Below are positions 1-7,880 of a stretch of 64,000 nucleotides of DNA, in pieces (within the stretch, counting starts at the first letter, position 1; each line of letters opens with the position of its first letter). The position numbers and the translations under genes are program-made. The DNA comes from Kribbella pittospori. Lineage in GTDB: Bacteria > Actinomycetota > Actinomycetes > Propionibacteriales > Kribbellaceae. The notes beneath the pieces are model-generated. The model saw nothing but the letters and a program-made list of their open reading frames with translations. It did no database searches and had not been told where the DNA came from. The stretch covers positions 248,001 to 312,000 of the forward strand of contig NZ_SJKB01000002.1 in NCBI RefSeq assembly GCF_004331465.1. The letters are read 5' to 3'.

Positions 1-957
1 ACCACCGACGTGACGGCGTACGACGTGGCGCACAACCGGTTCGACACGGTGGCGCCGTACCCGGAGCCGATCTCGTGGGTGTCCTGCGGTGGGATCGAAG
101 GCAAGCTGTACTGCTCAGGCGGTCTCGGGTCGGACGGTTCTCCGCGCCCGCAGAGCACCTCGCACAGCTACGTCTACGATCCGGCGACGAACAGCTGGGC
201 ACGCGTCGCGGACATCCCGCTGGACCTGTGGGCGAGCAGCTACGCCGTTGCCAATGGGCAGCTGGCGGTCACCGGCGGCGCGGCGATGGACTCGACCGTG
301 CTGACCAACGAGGGCTTCGTCTACGACCCGGGCACCGACCGGTGGACCGCCCTGCCGAACTCGGCCAACGGCATCTACCGGGGCGCGGCGGCCTGTGGCC
401 TGTACCGCGTGGGCGGTCTGCAGGACGCCCGTGCCGTCCCGTACACCGAGCAGCTCCCCGCCTACGGCACCTGCGACGACGCAGGGACCGACGCACCCTG
501 GCTGACCGAGTCCGTCACCACCGGCACGCTGGCCCAGAAGGCGAGTGTGACCGTCACGCTGACGATGGACTCCGGGGAGCTGTCCCAGCCGGGTGTCTAC
601 CGATCCGCGGTGTCGGTCCGCGAGGACACGCCGTACGCCGCTCCCTCGGTCGACGTCATGCTGACCGCGCAGGCGCCAGCCAACTGGGCTCGGCTCTCGG
701 GCACTGTGATCGGGCGGACCTGTGACGGCGACACGATTCCCCTGGCCGGTGCGACCGTCGCGATCGACCGCCGCGCCAACTCCTGGACGCTCGCCACCGC
801 GAACGACGGCGGCTACGCCCTCTGGCTGCCCGGCGGCGGACCGAAGGCCCGCGTAGTGGTCGCCGCCCCCGACTACCGACCGGCCTCGGTCGACGTGGCC
901 CTCCGCCAGGGTTCTGACACCCGTCTGCCCTTCACCCTGGAGCCGCTGTACTGCTGA
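1..957 (+). CDS. Secreted Kelch-repeat protein with carboxypeptidase-regulatory-like tail (5' partial)
   Basis: The frame is open from the first base, so the N-terminus lies outside the window. The visible 318 residues begin with Kelch-like blades: repeated 'vYDPxTxxW' strands with GG turns near residues 55-65 and 105-118. A beta-sandwich stretch follows around 170-220. The last ~85 residues look like a carboxypeptidase regulatory-like (CarboxypepD_reg) fold, with 'LSGTVIG' and a 'GGYALWLPGG' turn. No catalytic residues are visible. This blade-plus-sandwich arrangement is common at the C-terminus of large secreted actinobacterial proteins, including S8 peptidases, so the missing part may carry an enzyme. 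That is inference. The nearest downstream gene converges on it with a 4-bp gap. Confidence 0.7.
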   Translation, partial: TTDVTAYDVAHNRFDTVAPYPEPISWVSCGGIEGKLYCSGGLGSDGSPRPQSTSHSYVYDPATNSWARVADIPLDLWASSYAVANGQLAVTGGAAMDSTVLTNEGFVYDPGTDRWTALPNSANGIYRGAAACGLYRVGGLQDARAVPYTEQLPAYGTCDDAGTDAPWLTESVTTGTLAQKASVTVTLTMDSGELSQPGVYRSAVSVREDTPYAAPSVDVMLTAQAPANWARLSGTVIGRTCDGDTIPLAGATVAIDRRANSWTLATANDGGYALWLPGGGPKARVVVAAPDYRPASVDVALRQGSDTRLPFTLEPLYC

Positions 958-961
958 GCGG

Positions 962-2341
962 TCAGCTGCGGAGGTGGAGGCGCCGGGCTGCTTCAGCGAT
1001 GGATCCGGTGATGGAGGGGTAGACGGTGAAGGACTGGGCGACCTGATCGACTGTGAGGCGGGCGCCGACGGCCAGTGAGATCGGGTGGATGAGCTCACTG
1101 GCCCGTGGCGCGACGACGACGCCGCCGACCACGATGCCGGTGTTCGGCAGGCAGAACAGCTTCACGAAACCGTCCCGGACACCCTGCATCTTGGCCCGGG
1201 CGTTGTCGGCCAGCGGCACCTTCACGACCATCGCCGTACTGCCGCCGGCGTCGACGACCGCCTGGGTCAGGCCGACTGTGGCGATCTCGGGCGCGGTGAA
1301 GACGTTCGACGACACGGTCGACTGGTCCAGCGGGGAGACCGCGTCGCCGAGGGCGTGCGACATGGCGATCCGGCCCTGCATGGCCGCGACCGAGGCGAGC
1401 ATCAGTACGCCGGTGCAGTCGCCGGCCGCGTAGACGCCACGGGCCGTCGTCCGGGAGACCCGGTCGACCGTGACGAAGCCGCCGTCGCCGAGCGACACGC
1501 CCGACTCGACCAATCCCATGTCGTCGGTGTTCGGCAGCGATCCGACCGCGAGCAGCGCGTGCGAACCCTCCACCGTCCGGCCGTCGGTCAGCGTCACCAC
1601 GACCCCGTCGCCCTGCCGTTTGACCGACTCGGCCCGGGACTTGCCCAGCACGGTCAGCCCGCGCCGCTTGAACACGTCCTCCAGTACGGCGGCCGCATCG
1701 GCGTCCTCTCCGGGGAGCACCCGGTCCCGGGACGACACCAGGACGACGTCGCTGCCGAGGGCGTCGTACCCGCTGGCGAACTCCGCACCGGTGACACCGG
1801 AGCCGACCACGATCAGCCGCTCCGGCAGTTCCTCGAGCTCGTAGACCTGCTCCCAGGTCAGGATCCGCTCGCCGTCCGGCTCCGAGCCCTTGAGGATGCG
1901 CGGCCTTGCACCAGTGGCGATCAGGACGACATCCGCGTCCAGCCGTTCGTTGCCGACGACCACGGTCTCGGGGCCGTCCAGCCGGCCGCGACCCTTGATC
2001 ACCCGGACCTCGTCCGAGTCCAGCCGCCGCTCGATGCCCTCCGACTGGGCCGTCGCCAGCGCCTTCACGCGCTGGTTGACGACGGACAGATCGACCCGCA
2101 CGGAGTTCGCCGGGTCCTCGTCGCCGTCATCCAGCCGGACGCCCAGTTCGCCGGCCTCCTCCACCTCGGTCATCACCTCGGCGGTCGCTATCAAAGTCTT
2201 GCTCGGGACACAGTCCGTGAGCACGCAGGAACCGCCGATCCCGTCGGAATCGACAACCGTCACCTCCGCCCCTAGCTGGGCAGCCGCACTGGCCGCTTCG
2301 TACCCGCCGGGACCGCCTCCGATGATCACAACTCGCGCCAC
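962..2341 (-). CDS. lpdA: LpdA-like NAD(P)H quinone/disulfide reductase flavoprotein
   Basis: 459-residue class I pyridine-nucleotide disulfide oxidoreductase. An FAD-binding GGGPGG lies at residues 8-13, a second Rossmann motif 'VVGSGVTGAEFA' in the middle, an 'AAGDCTG' FAD motif follows, and a dimerisation domain ends the protein. It resembles mycobacterial LpdA (Rv3303c type), which reduces quinones rather than serving lipoamide. The N-terminus has the disulfide-type motif C39-VLTD-C44. The C-terminal His-Glu dyad of true dihydrolipoamide dehydrogenases is replaced (VYPSITGS), so lipoamide activity is unlikely. The GTG start was chosen because FAD-binding strand 1 begins immediately after it; a longer open frame upstream is antisense to the divergent neighbour. 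The divergent gene starts 31 bp away. Confidence 0.85.
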   Translation of the reverse strand: MARVVIIGGGPGGYEAASAAAQLGAEVTVVDSDGIGGSCVLTDCVPSKTLIATAEVMTEVEEAGELGVRLDDGDEDPANSVRVDLSVVNQRVKALATAQSEGIERRLDSDEVRVIKGRGRLDGPETVVVGNERLDADVVLIATGARPRILKGSEPDGERILTWEQVYELEELPERLIVVGSGVTGAEFASGYDALGSDVVLVSSRDRVLPGEDADAAAVLEDVFKRRGLTVLGKSRAESVKRQGDGVVVTLTDGRTVEGSHALLAVGSLPNTDDMGLVESGVSLGDGGFVTVDRVSRTTARGVYAAGDCTGVLMLASVAAMQGRIAMSHALGDAVSPLDQSTVSSNVFTAPEIATVGLTQAVVDAGGSTAMVVKVPLADNARAKMQGVRDGFVKLFCLPNTGIVVGGVVVAPRASELIHPISLAVGARLTVDQVAQSFTVYPSITGSIAEAARRLHLRS

Positions 2342-2358
2342 GGGAGGCCATTGTTCCG

Positions 2359-2364
2359 TATCCT
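2359..2364 (+). promoter_or_regulatory. -10 element (TATCCT) for a leaderless transcript
   Basis: TATCCT ends 8 nt before the GTG at 2373 and no Shine-Dalgarno sequence is present. This fits an actinobacterial leaderless promoter. Confidence 0.5.
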
Positions 2365-2372
2365 GTGTCGTC

Positions 2373-2834
2373 GTGACCCTGTACGCCGCGTTTGCGTCGA
2401 ATCTGGACCCGAACCTGATGGCCGAGCGGTGCCCGTACTCGCCCTTGCGCGGGACCGGCTGGATCACCGGCTGGCGCCTCACCTTCGGCGGCGAGGAGCT
2501 GGGCTGGGAGGGCGCCATGGCCACCGTCGTCGAGGACCCGGCCGACCCGGCCAACCAGGTCTTCGTGGCGCTGTACGACATCCACCCCAAGGACGTCGAG
2601 CGGCTGGACGAGTGGGAGGCGATCGACCAGGGCATCTACCGCAAGATCCAGGTCCGGGTGCAGACCCTGGACGGCGAGCAACTGGCCTGGATGTACGTCC
2701 TGAACGCCTACGAGGGCGGCCTGCCGTCCGCCCGCTACCTGGGCATCCTTGCCGAGGCGGCCGAGGCCGCAGGCGCCCCGGACGACTACGTCGCCGACCT
2801 CCGCGCCCGCCCCTGCCAGTCGTCCGGGCACTAG
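2373..2834 (+). CDS. Gamma-glutamylcyclotransferase-fold protein
   Basis: 153 residues. The N-terminus 'LYAAFASNLDPNLMAERCP' is a variant of the Y-x-YGSN substrate-loop motif that opens gamma-glutamylcyclotransferase (GGCT/AIG2-like) proteins. It is followed by 'GWRLTFGG' and a conserved acidic 'LDEWEAID.GIYRK' segment containing the likely catalytic Glu. The family releases 5-oxoproline from gamma-glutamyl amines or peptides; the substrate here is unknown. The GTG at 2373 was picked because the fold begins there and a -10 element sits just upstream. It is followed by the phosphomutase gene in the same direction, with a 27-bp gap that carries its own -10. Confidence 0.75.
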   Translation: MTLYAAFASNLDPNLMAERCPYSPLRGTGWITGWRLTFGGEELGWEGAMATVVEDPADPANQVFVALYDIHPKDVERLDEWEAIDQGIYRKIQVRVQTLDGEQLAWMYVLNAYEGGLPSARYLGILAEAAEAAGAPDDYVADLRARPCQSSGH

Positions 2835-2849
2835 ATCCGGTACGCCGGT

Positions 2850-2855
2850 TATCGT
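2850..2855 (+). promoter_or_regulatory. -10 element (TATCGT) before the phosphomutase
   Basis: TATCGT ends 6 nt before the GTG at 2862, the usual spacing for a leaderless actinobacterial start. It favours 2862 over the adjacent in-frame GTG at 2859. Confidence 0.45.
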
Positions 2856-2861
2856 GCGGTG

Positions 2862-4514
2862 GTGACCGTCAACGATGACCTCAGGGCAGCCGCCGAAGCC
2901 TGGCTGAGCGAAGATCCCGACCCCGACACGCGCGCCGAGCTGCGGCAACTGCTGTCCGACGGCTCCGCCGAGGCCGGCGACGAGCTGGCCGACCGCTTCG
3001 CCGGCACCCTCGAGTTCGGTACGGCGGGGCTCCGCGGCGCCGTCGCCGCGGGACCGAACCGGATGAACCGGGTCGTCGTGATCCGCGCCGCCGCCGGCCT
3101 CTGCGCCTACCTGAAGGCCAAGGGCCGCACCGACGGCCCGGTCCTGATCGGGTACGACGCCCGCCACAAGTCCGACGTGTTCGCGCAGGACACGGCGGCC
3201 GTGGTCCGGGGTGCCGGCCTGGACGCGGTCCTGCTGGACCAGCACACCCCGACGCCAGTGATTGCCTTCGGAATCAAGCATCTCGGAGCCGTGGCCGGCG
3301 TCGTGGTGACCGCGTCGCACAACCCGCCGCAGGACAACGGGTACAAGGTCTACCTCGGCGACGGCTCGCAGATCGTGCCGCCCGCGGACGCAGAGATCGC
3401 GGCGGCCATCGCGGCGGTCGGCCATCTGGACTCGGTGCCGCGCGGAGACGACTGGCAGACCATCGGTGACGAGCTCCTGAACGCCTACCTGGACCGCATC
3501 GCCCAGTTGGTACCGGCCGACGCACCCCGGGACCTCAAGGTCGCTTACACGCCACTCCACGGCGTCGGACGGACCTTGGCCGAGGATGCGATCGCCCGCG
3601 CCGGGTTCGCCGTACCGGCGGTGGTGGCGGCGCAGGCGGACCCGGATCCGGATTTCCCGACCGTCTCGTTCCCGAACCCGGAGGAGCCGGGCGCGATCGA
3701 CGCCGCCTTGGAGCTGGCGCGATCCGTGGACGCGGACATCGCCGTGGCCAACGATCCCGATGCCGACCGGTGTGCTGTCGCCGTACCCGATCCGGCGGCC
3801 GACGGCGGCTGGCGGATGCTGCGTGGGGACGAGCTCGGCGCGCTGCTCGGGGAGTTCCTGCTGTCGCCACGGCCCGACGGAGTCGCCGCCTGCTCGATCG
3901 TCTCGTCGTCGCTGCTCGGCAAGATCGCAGCGTCGTACGGCGTCCGGTACGTCGAGACGCTGACCGGGTTCAAGTGGATCGGGCGGGTCCCGGAGCTGGT
4001 GTTCGGCTACGAGGAGGCGCTCGGGTACTGCGTGGATCCGACGGCCGTGAAGGACAAGGACGGCATCTCGACATTGGTCCGGGTCCTGCAGATGGCCGCC
4101 GCGGCGAAAGCCGACGGGCGCACTTTGCTGGATCTGCTGGACGATCTGGCGCACAAGTACGGCCTGCACGCCACGGACCAACTGTCCGTGCGGGTCGAGG
4201 ACCTGTCGCTGATCGGTGCCGCGATGGAGCGGCTGCGGGCCACACCGCCGACGGCGCTGGGCGAGTACACGGTCGAGCGGATCGACGACCTGAGCCAGGG
4301 CTCGGAGACGCTCCCGCCGACCGACGGTCTTCGCTACACGCTGTCCGAGGGAGCTCGAGTGGTGGTGCGGCCGTCGGGCACGGAGCCGAAGCTGAAGTGC
4401 TACCTGGAAGTGGTCGTGCCGGTGGTGGAATCGGATGTCTCGAGCGCCCGCGCCCAGGCAGCGAAGAACCTGGCCGGCATCAAGCAGGCGCTCTCCACAG
4501 CTCTGGGTCTGTAG
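2862..4514 (+). CDS. Phospho-sugar mutase (phosphomannomutase/phosphoglucomutase family)
   Basis: 550 residues with all four alpha-D-phosphohexomutase signatures in order. These are the phosphoserine loop TASHNP near residue 150, the metal-binding loop DPDADR near 300, the sugar-specificity loop GYEEALG near 385 and the phosphate-binding RPSGTEPK near the C-terminus. It interconverts 1- and 6-phosphates of glucose, mannose or related sugars; the substrate cannot be fixed from sequence. The length (~550) fits the larger PGM2/ManB-like actinobacterial clade, which is annotated as phospho-sugar mutase. GTG codons at 2859 and 2862 are both possible starts. A perfect terminator hairpin follows the stop. 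Confidence 0.9.
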   Translation: MTVNDDLRAAAEAWLSEDPDPDTRAELRQLLSDGSAEAGDELADRFAGTLEFGTAGLRGAVAAGPNRMNRVVVIRAAAGLCAYLKAKGRTDGPVLIGYDARHKSDVFAQDTAAVVRGAGLDAVLLDQHTPTPVIAFGIKHLGAVAGVVVTASHNPPQDNGYKVYLGDGSQIVPPADAEIAAAIAAVGHLDSVPRGDDWQTIGDELLNAYLDRIAQLVPADAPRDLKVAYTPLHGVGRTLAEDAIARAGFAVPAVVAAQADPDPDFPTVSFPNPEEPGAIDAALELARSVDADIAVANDPDADRCAVAVPDPAADGGWRMLRGDELGALLGEFLLSPRPDGVAACSIVSSSLLGKIAASYGVRYVETLTGFKWIGRVPELVFGYEEALGYCVDPTAVKDKDGISTLVRVLQMAAAAKADGRTLLDLLDDLAHKYGLHATDQLSVRVEDLSLIGAAMERLRATPPTALGEYTVERIDDLSQGSETLPPTDGLRYTLSEGARVVVRPSGTEPKLKCYLEVVVPVVESDVSSARAQAAKNLAGIKQALSTALGL

Positions 4515-4526
4515 AACGCGTGAGTG

Positions 4527-4559
4527 GTCAGCCGCTGGAGCGGAGCTTCAGCGGCTGAC
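4527..4559. terminator. Rho-independent-type hairpin
   Basis: Perfect 11-bp stem (4527-4537 with 4549-4559) and an 11-nt loop, between convergent genes ending at 4514 (+) and 4591 (-). There is no strong U tract, as is usual in actinobacteria. Confidence 0.7.
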
Positions 4560-4590
4560 GTCGACCGGAACACCTGGCGGGTGGCTCCGG

Positions 4591-5043
4591 TCAGCGGGCT
4601 GCGGCAGCCGCCGCGTCGGCCTCTTCGGCGCGCAGCGAGCTCTGCAGCGACGAGTGCAGGATCCGCAGCGTGCTGGTCGACTGCATCAGCGCGTCGCGCT
4701 CGTCCGGGTTCCGGTTGGCGAGGTTGGCGATCTCGTTGATGCTCGCCTCGATCCGGGCGATCCGGTCGGCGACCGAACCCTCCTGGCTGCTGGCCTTGCG
4801 GATCGCGTCGGACGTGACCGTCCAGACGTCCTCCTTGTCGTTGGTCCGCCGGGACATGTCGACCATCTGGCTCAGTGCGGCCAGGTCGTGGTCGATCTGC
4901 GTCCGCTCCATCGGCACGGTGATCCCGGCGGTGGCCTGACGCAGCCGGGTGACATGACCGGACAGCTCCGACCAGGTGCTCCTGCCGCTCTTGATCTTGT
5001 CCAGCACCTTGGCGTACTCGGTGTTGAACTCGTCGTAGTTCAC
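4591..5043 (-). CDS. Small coiled-coil protein of unknown function
   Basis: 150 residues, almost wholly helical by composition, with heptad-like hydrophobic spacing from ~residue 5 to 135 and an Ala-rich tail (EEADAAAAAAR). No signal peptide, membrane segment or catalytic motif is seen. Helical hairpins of this size with an early conserved Trp (STWSEL near residue 19) resemble proteins found near type VII secretion genes, but no WXG motif is present, so that link is speculative. The GTG start is preceded by an AGGAGTCAAGGA ribosome-binding region. The larger open frame upstream lacks such support. Not recognised as a named family. Confidence 0.65.
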   Translation of the reverse strand: MNYDEFNTEYAKVLDKIKSGRSTWSELSGHVTRLRQATAGITVPMERTQIDHDLAALSQMVDMSRRTNDKEDVWTVTSDAIRKASSQEGSVADRIARIEASINEIANLANRNPDERDALMQSTSTLRILHSSLQSSLRAEEADAAAAAAR

Positions 5044-5152
5044 TGTCCTTGACTCCTGCCGTGAGACTGCTCGACCAGAACTGTAAGGCGTGCGGACCCG
5101 AAACAAGTAACCACACGATCGCAGATCGTGCACGTCTCGGCAAAACGCAACA

Positions 5153-5182
5153 CCGCCCGGTACGCCAACGCGTACCAGGCGG
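5153..5182 (-). terminator. Terminator-like hairpin for the esterase gene
   Basis: 13-bp stem (5153-5165 with 5170-5182) with a 4-nt loop and one non-Watson-Crick position. On the minus strand that position is a U-G wobble and the stem is followed by a T-rich run. This supports termination of leftward transcription from the esterase gene ending at 5238. A second small palindrome (7-bp arms) lies at about 5113-5130. Confidence 0.55.
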
Positions 5183-5237
5183 CCGAGTTACGCTCTCGAG
5201 CAGGCTACGGCACAGCTTGGTCAGGCGACCGTTCCTG

Positions 5238-6098
5238 TCAGCGGGCGAGTTTCTCGCCGAGGAAGCGCAACTGCTCGGGCAGCATCCGGCGCCAGTAGCC
5301 ACCAGTGTGCGCACCGGCCTGCTGCCCACCGGCCGCGTGCAGTTCGCGGCGCAACGCCCCGGCCGCGTCCGCGAACGGGTCGTCCCGGCCACAATCGATG
5401 CGCACGGCAACATTCTCGAGCGGACGACCGAAGACCTGGTGCTGCTCGAAGTCGCGAGCCCCGTCGAACGCGCCGGCCGCCACATCGTCGCCGTACCGGC
5501 GCCACAACGCAGGGCTCATCGCACCGATCGCGACTGCGGATCGTCCGCCCCACAACAGAGCGCCGTACCCACCCATGGACCAGCCGAGTACGCCGACCCG
5601 GTCGGTGCGGAGGCCGCGTTTCGCCAGCAGGGGAAGGAATTCCGCGGACAGCATCCGCAGCGGATCGTCTCCGGTCGCACGCGGATGCCAGTAGTTGTCC
5701 CGTCCCCCATCCATAGTCGCCACCGCGAACGGCGGCGTACCGGACTGCATCGCCGCGGCCAGGTAGCGGTCCATCCCGAAGTCGCCGATCGCGGACGTGT
5801 GATCCCCACCGCGCCCATGCAGCGCCAGAACGACGGGCAGCTCCGCGGACGACTCGTGCGGGCGGATGATGCTGTAGCCCACCGTCGTACGCCGGGCAGC
5901 GGATTCGAACGTCCCGGACTCCACCGGACCGGCCGGCACATCGGGTACGACGCCGTCCGGGCCACTCAGCCCGAGTACGTCGTGCACCTTCGCGCGGCCC
6001 GGGATCGCACCGGACTCCAGGCCCGCGACCGCGGCGACCCCGACGATCGTGGCGGCCGTGCCGGTGCGCAGCAGGAGGCGGCGTGACAACAAAGGCAT
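5238..6098 (-). CDS. Tat-exported alpha/beta hydrolase (esterase family)
   Basis: 286 residues. The N-terminus carries a twin-arginine signal (SRRLLLR followed by a hydrophobic Ala/Val stretch to ~residue 26), so export is through the Tat system. The mature part is an alpha/beta hydrolase of the putative-esterase (esterase D/antigen 85-like) type. It has an oxyanion-region HGRGGDH, nucleophile motif GWSMGGYG with the catalytic Ser, an Asp in 'DCGRDDPF' and a late His in 'AHTGGYWRRM'. The substrate is unknown; acyl ester hydrolysis is the family role. The ATG start places the signal correctly; a longer open frame upstream runs into the neighbouring gene. It ends before a terminator-like hairpin and starts 14 bp after the PH-domain gene, probably in one transcript. 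Confidence 0.8.
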   Translation of the reverse strand: MPLLSRRLLLRTGTAATIVGVAAVAGLESGAIPGRAKVHDVLGLSGPDGVVPDVPAGPVESGTFESAARRTTVGYSIIRPHESSAELPVVLALHGRGGDHTSAIGDFGMDRYLAAAMQSGTPPFAVATMDGGRDNYWHPRATGDDPLRMLSAEFLPLLAKRGLRTDRVGVLGWSMGGYGALLWGGRSAVAIGAMSPALWRRYGDDVAAGAFDGARDFEQHQVFGRPLENVAVRIDCGRDDPFADAAGALRRELHAAGGQQAGAHTGGYWRRMLPEQLRFLGEKLAR

Positions 6099-6112
6099 CA
6101 GTACAGCGGCAG

Positions 6113-6673
6113 TCAGCGGAGGAAGGCGGCCACGATGCCGATGGCAGCGAGCACACCGACAATGGTCAGCTCCGGCCTGGCCCAGGTGGTCACCACCTCG
6201 CCGTTCGACTGCTCGGAGTACTGCGTCATGTGGGTCTCGATCCGGCCGACCACGAAGTCGGCGCGGGAGATCGAACTGTCGGTGGACAGCTTGCGCCCGC
6301 CGACCCGCTGCTTCCTGAGATCGCGCATGACTAGTTGGACGCCGGGAGCACGCCACCGGTTGTCGGCGGTGTGCACGCGCAGGATGTCGGTGACGTCGAC
6401 ACCGGTCACCTTCGCCCACGGGATCAGATGGTCGCGCAGGTGGTTACGCAGCAGCAGGTGCTCGGGGCTGAGGGTGACCGACGGCCGGATCAGGCCGACG
6501 TACGCCAGCACCATCAGGATGCCGATCAGGCTGGCGACCAGTACGCCGGTGGCGGTCCGCCACTCCAGCACGATGTCGAGCAGGCCGACGGCGCCGATCA
6601 CCATCACGATGACCCCGGTGATCCGGTTCGACGCGGACAGGTACTGCTCGCTCTCGGAGGACTTCGACTTCAC
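6113..6673 (-). CDS. Membrane protein with PH-like (bPH) domain
   Basis: 186 residues. Two hydrophobic segments lie at about 18-36 and 44-63, followed by a ~90-residue bacterial PH-like beta domain ('VTLSPEHLLLRNHLRDHLIPWAKVTGVDV') and a C-terminal transmembrane helix near 166-184. This architecture is widespread in actinobacteria and its function is unknown. The GTG start is preceded by TAGTTT at the leaderless -10 distance. It probably forms a two-gene unit with the downstream esterase. Confidence 0.7.
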   Translation of the reverse strand: MKSKSSESEQYLSASNRITGVIVMVIGAVGLLDIVLEWRTATGVLVASLIGILMVLAYVGLIRPSVTLSPEHLLLRNHLRDHLIPWAKVTGVDVTDILRVHTADNRWRAPGVQLVMRDLRKQRVGGRKLSTDSSISRADFVVGRIETHMTQYSEQSNGEVVTTWARPELTIVGVLAAIGIVAAFLR

Positions 6674-6679
6674 CCGGAC

Positions 6680-6685
6680 AAACTA
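6680..6685 (-). promoter_or_regulatory. -10 element (TAGTTT) of a leaderless transcript
   Basis: On the minus strand TAGTTT ends 6 nt before the GTG at 6673. No ribosome-binding site is visible. Confidence 0.5.
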
Positions 6686-6743
6686 ACCGGCGACCGGTAG
6701 CAGGCATAGGACCAGTACGTCCACCGGGTGTCACGATCGGCAC

Positions 6744-6909
6744 AAGCCGTGTCCGGTGATCCCACGTCGTCGCGAGCAGGTGCTCGGTGCGGTAGCTCGG
6801 CGTGCTGGAGTGAAGGCCTCGATGTGGTTCCATCGTGGCCTTTGCTCCAGTGCGGCGAGATGCCGTGCCGAGTGCCGCGCAGTAGGCGTGGGATCACCGG
6901 ACACGGCTT
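6744..6909 (+). repeat. 166-bp foldback (imperfect inverted repeat) upstream of deoC
   Basis: The two ends, 6744-6766 and 6887-6909, are perfect 23-bp inverted repeats. Inside them, after an asymmetric 13/11-nt internal loop, 6780-6818 pairs with 6837-6875. Of those 39 positions 28 are Watson-Crick pairs, 9 are G-U wobbles if read as plus-strand RNA, and 2 are mismatches. A short apical stem (CGATG/CATCG) closes it. The differences preserve pairing only for a plus-strand transcript, which suggests a structured RNA. A decayed palindromic mobile element (MITE-like) with C-to-T change at CpG sites is the alternative. No target-site duplication is obvious. It ends 11 nt before the deoC start. Confidence 0.75.
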
Positions 6910-6914
6910 AGACT
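6909..6914 (+). promoter_or_regulatory. -10 element (TAGACT) for leaderless deoC
   Basis: TAGACT ends 6 nt before the deoC GTG. Its first base is the last base of the 166-bp foldback, so the promoter would lie inside the right arm. Confidence 0.5.
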
Positions 6915-6920
6915 GCCGAA

Positions 6921-7877
6921 GTGACCACACTCGACAGCGGCGTCGACTCCTTGGCCGACGTGACCTCGTCCGAGGACCGGCTGCGCCGGTTCCTGCTCGG
7001 CCTGCCGGGCGTCGACCAGGTCGGCGCCGAGGCCAGGGCCGCCACCCTGAGCACGCGGTCGATCAAGACCACCGCCAAGGCATACGCGCTGGATCTGGCC
7101 ATCCAGATGATCGACCTGACCACGCTGGAAGGCCAGGACACCCCCGGCAAGGTGCGGGCGCTGTGCGCGAAGGCGATGCGGCCGGACCCGGCCGACTCGA
7201 CCGCCCCGCAGGTCGCCGCCGTCTGTGTCTACCCGGACCTGGTGGCCACGGCCAAGCACGAACTGCGCGGCTCCGACGTCAAGGTGGCGAGTGTCGCAAC
7301 CGCCTTTCCCAGTGGGCGTTCCAGCCTGCCGATCAAGATCCAGGACACCAAGGACGCGGTCGCGGCCGGTGCCGACCAGGTCGACATGGTGATCGACCGC
7401 GGTGCCTTCCTGTCCGGGCGGTACGGCCTGGTCTTCGACGAGATCGCCGCGATCCGTGAGGCGGCCGGCGACGCGCATCTGAAGGTGATCCTGGAGACCG
7501 GTGAGCTGGTCACCTACGACAACGTCCGGCGCGCGTCCTGGCTGGCGATGCTGGCCGGGGCGGACTTCATCAAGACCTCCACCGGGAAGGTGTCCCCCGC
7601 GGCCACCCTGCCGGTGACGCTGGTGATGCTGGAGGCGGTCCGCGACTACCACGAGTCCACCGGCCTGCACATCGGCGTCAAGCCGGCCGGCGGCATCCGG
7701 ACCGCGAAGGACGCGATCAAGTACCTGGTCATGGTCAACGAGACCGCCGGACCGGACTGGCTGGACCCGGAACTGTTCCGCTTCGGGGCGTCCAGCCTGC
7801 TGAACGACCTGCTGATGCAACGCACCAAGCTGGCCACCGGGCACTACCCCGGACCCGACTACTTCACGCTGGACTGA
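6921..7877 (+). CDS. deoC: Deoxyribose-phosphate aldolase
   Basis: 318 residues, the longer form of class I DeoC. The Schiff-base lysine lies in FIKTSTGK (about residue 216) and the proton-relay lysine in GVKPAGGIRT (about residue 254). It splits 2-deoxyribose 5-phosphate into glyceraldehyde 3-phosphate and acetaldehyde in the cytoplasm, the last step of deoxynucleoside catabolism. Two aldehyde dehydrogenase genes follow with gaps of 3 bp and -11 bp, an order seen in other actinobacteria that suits oxidation of the acetaldehyde. Thymidine phosphorylase and cytidine deaminase of the same pathway are at 60393-62065. The start GTG is preceded by a -10 element and no Shine-Dalgarno sequence. Confidence 0.95.
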   Translation: MTTLDSGVDSLADVTSSEDRLRRFLLGLPGVDQVGAEARAATLSTRSIKTTAKAYALDLAIQMIDLTTLEGQDTPGKVRALCAKAMRPDPADSTAPQVAAVCVYPDLVATAKHELRGSDVKVASVATAFPSGRSSLPIKIQDTKDAVAAGADQVDMVIDRGAFLSGRYGLVFDEIAAIREAAGDAHLKVILETGELVTYDNVRRASWLAMLAGADFIKTSTGKVSPAATLPVTLVMLEAVRDYHESTGLHIGVKPAGGIRTAKDAIKYLVMVNETAGPDWLDPELFRFGASSLLNDLLMQRTKLATGHYPGPDYFTLD

Positions 7878-7880
7878 GGT

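Noticed and set aside
6744..6909. Simple Rho-independent terminator
   Set aside because: It lies between divergent genes rather than after a stop, is far too long, and has no T run.
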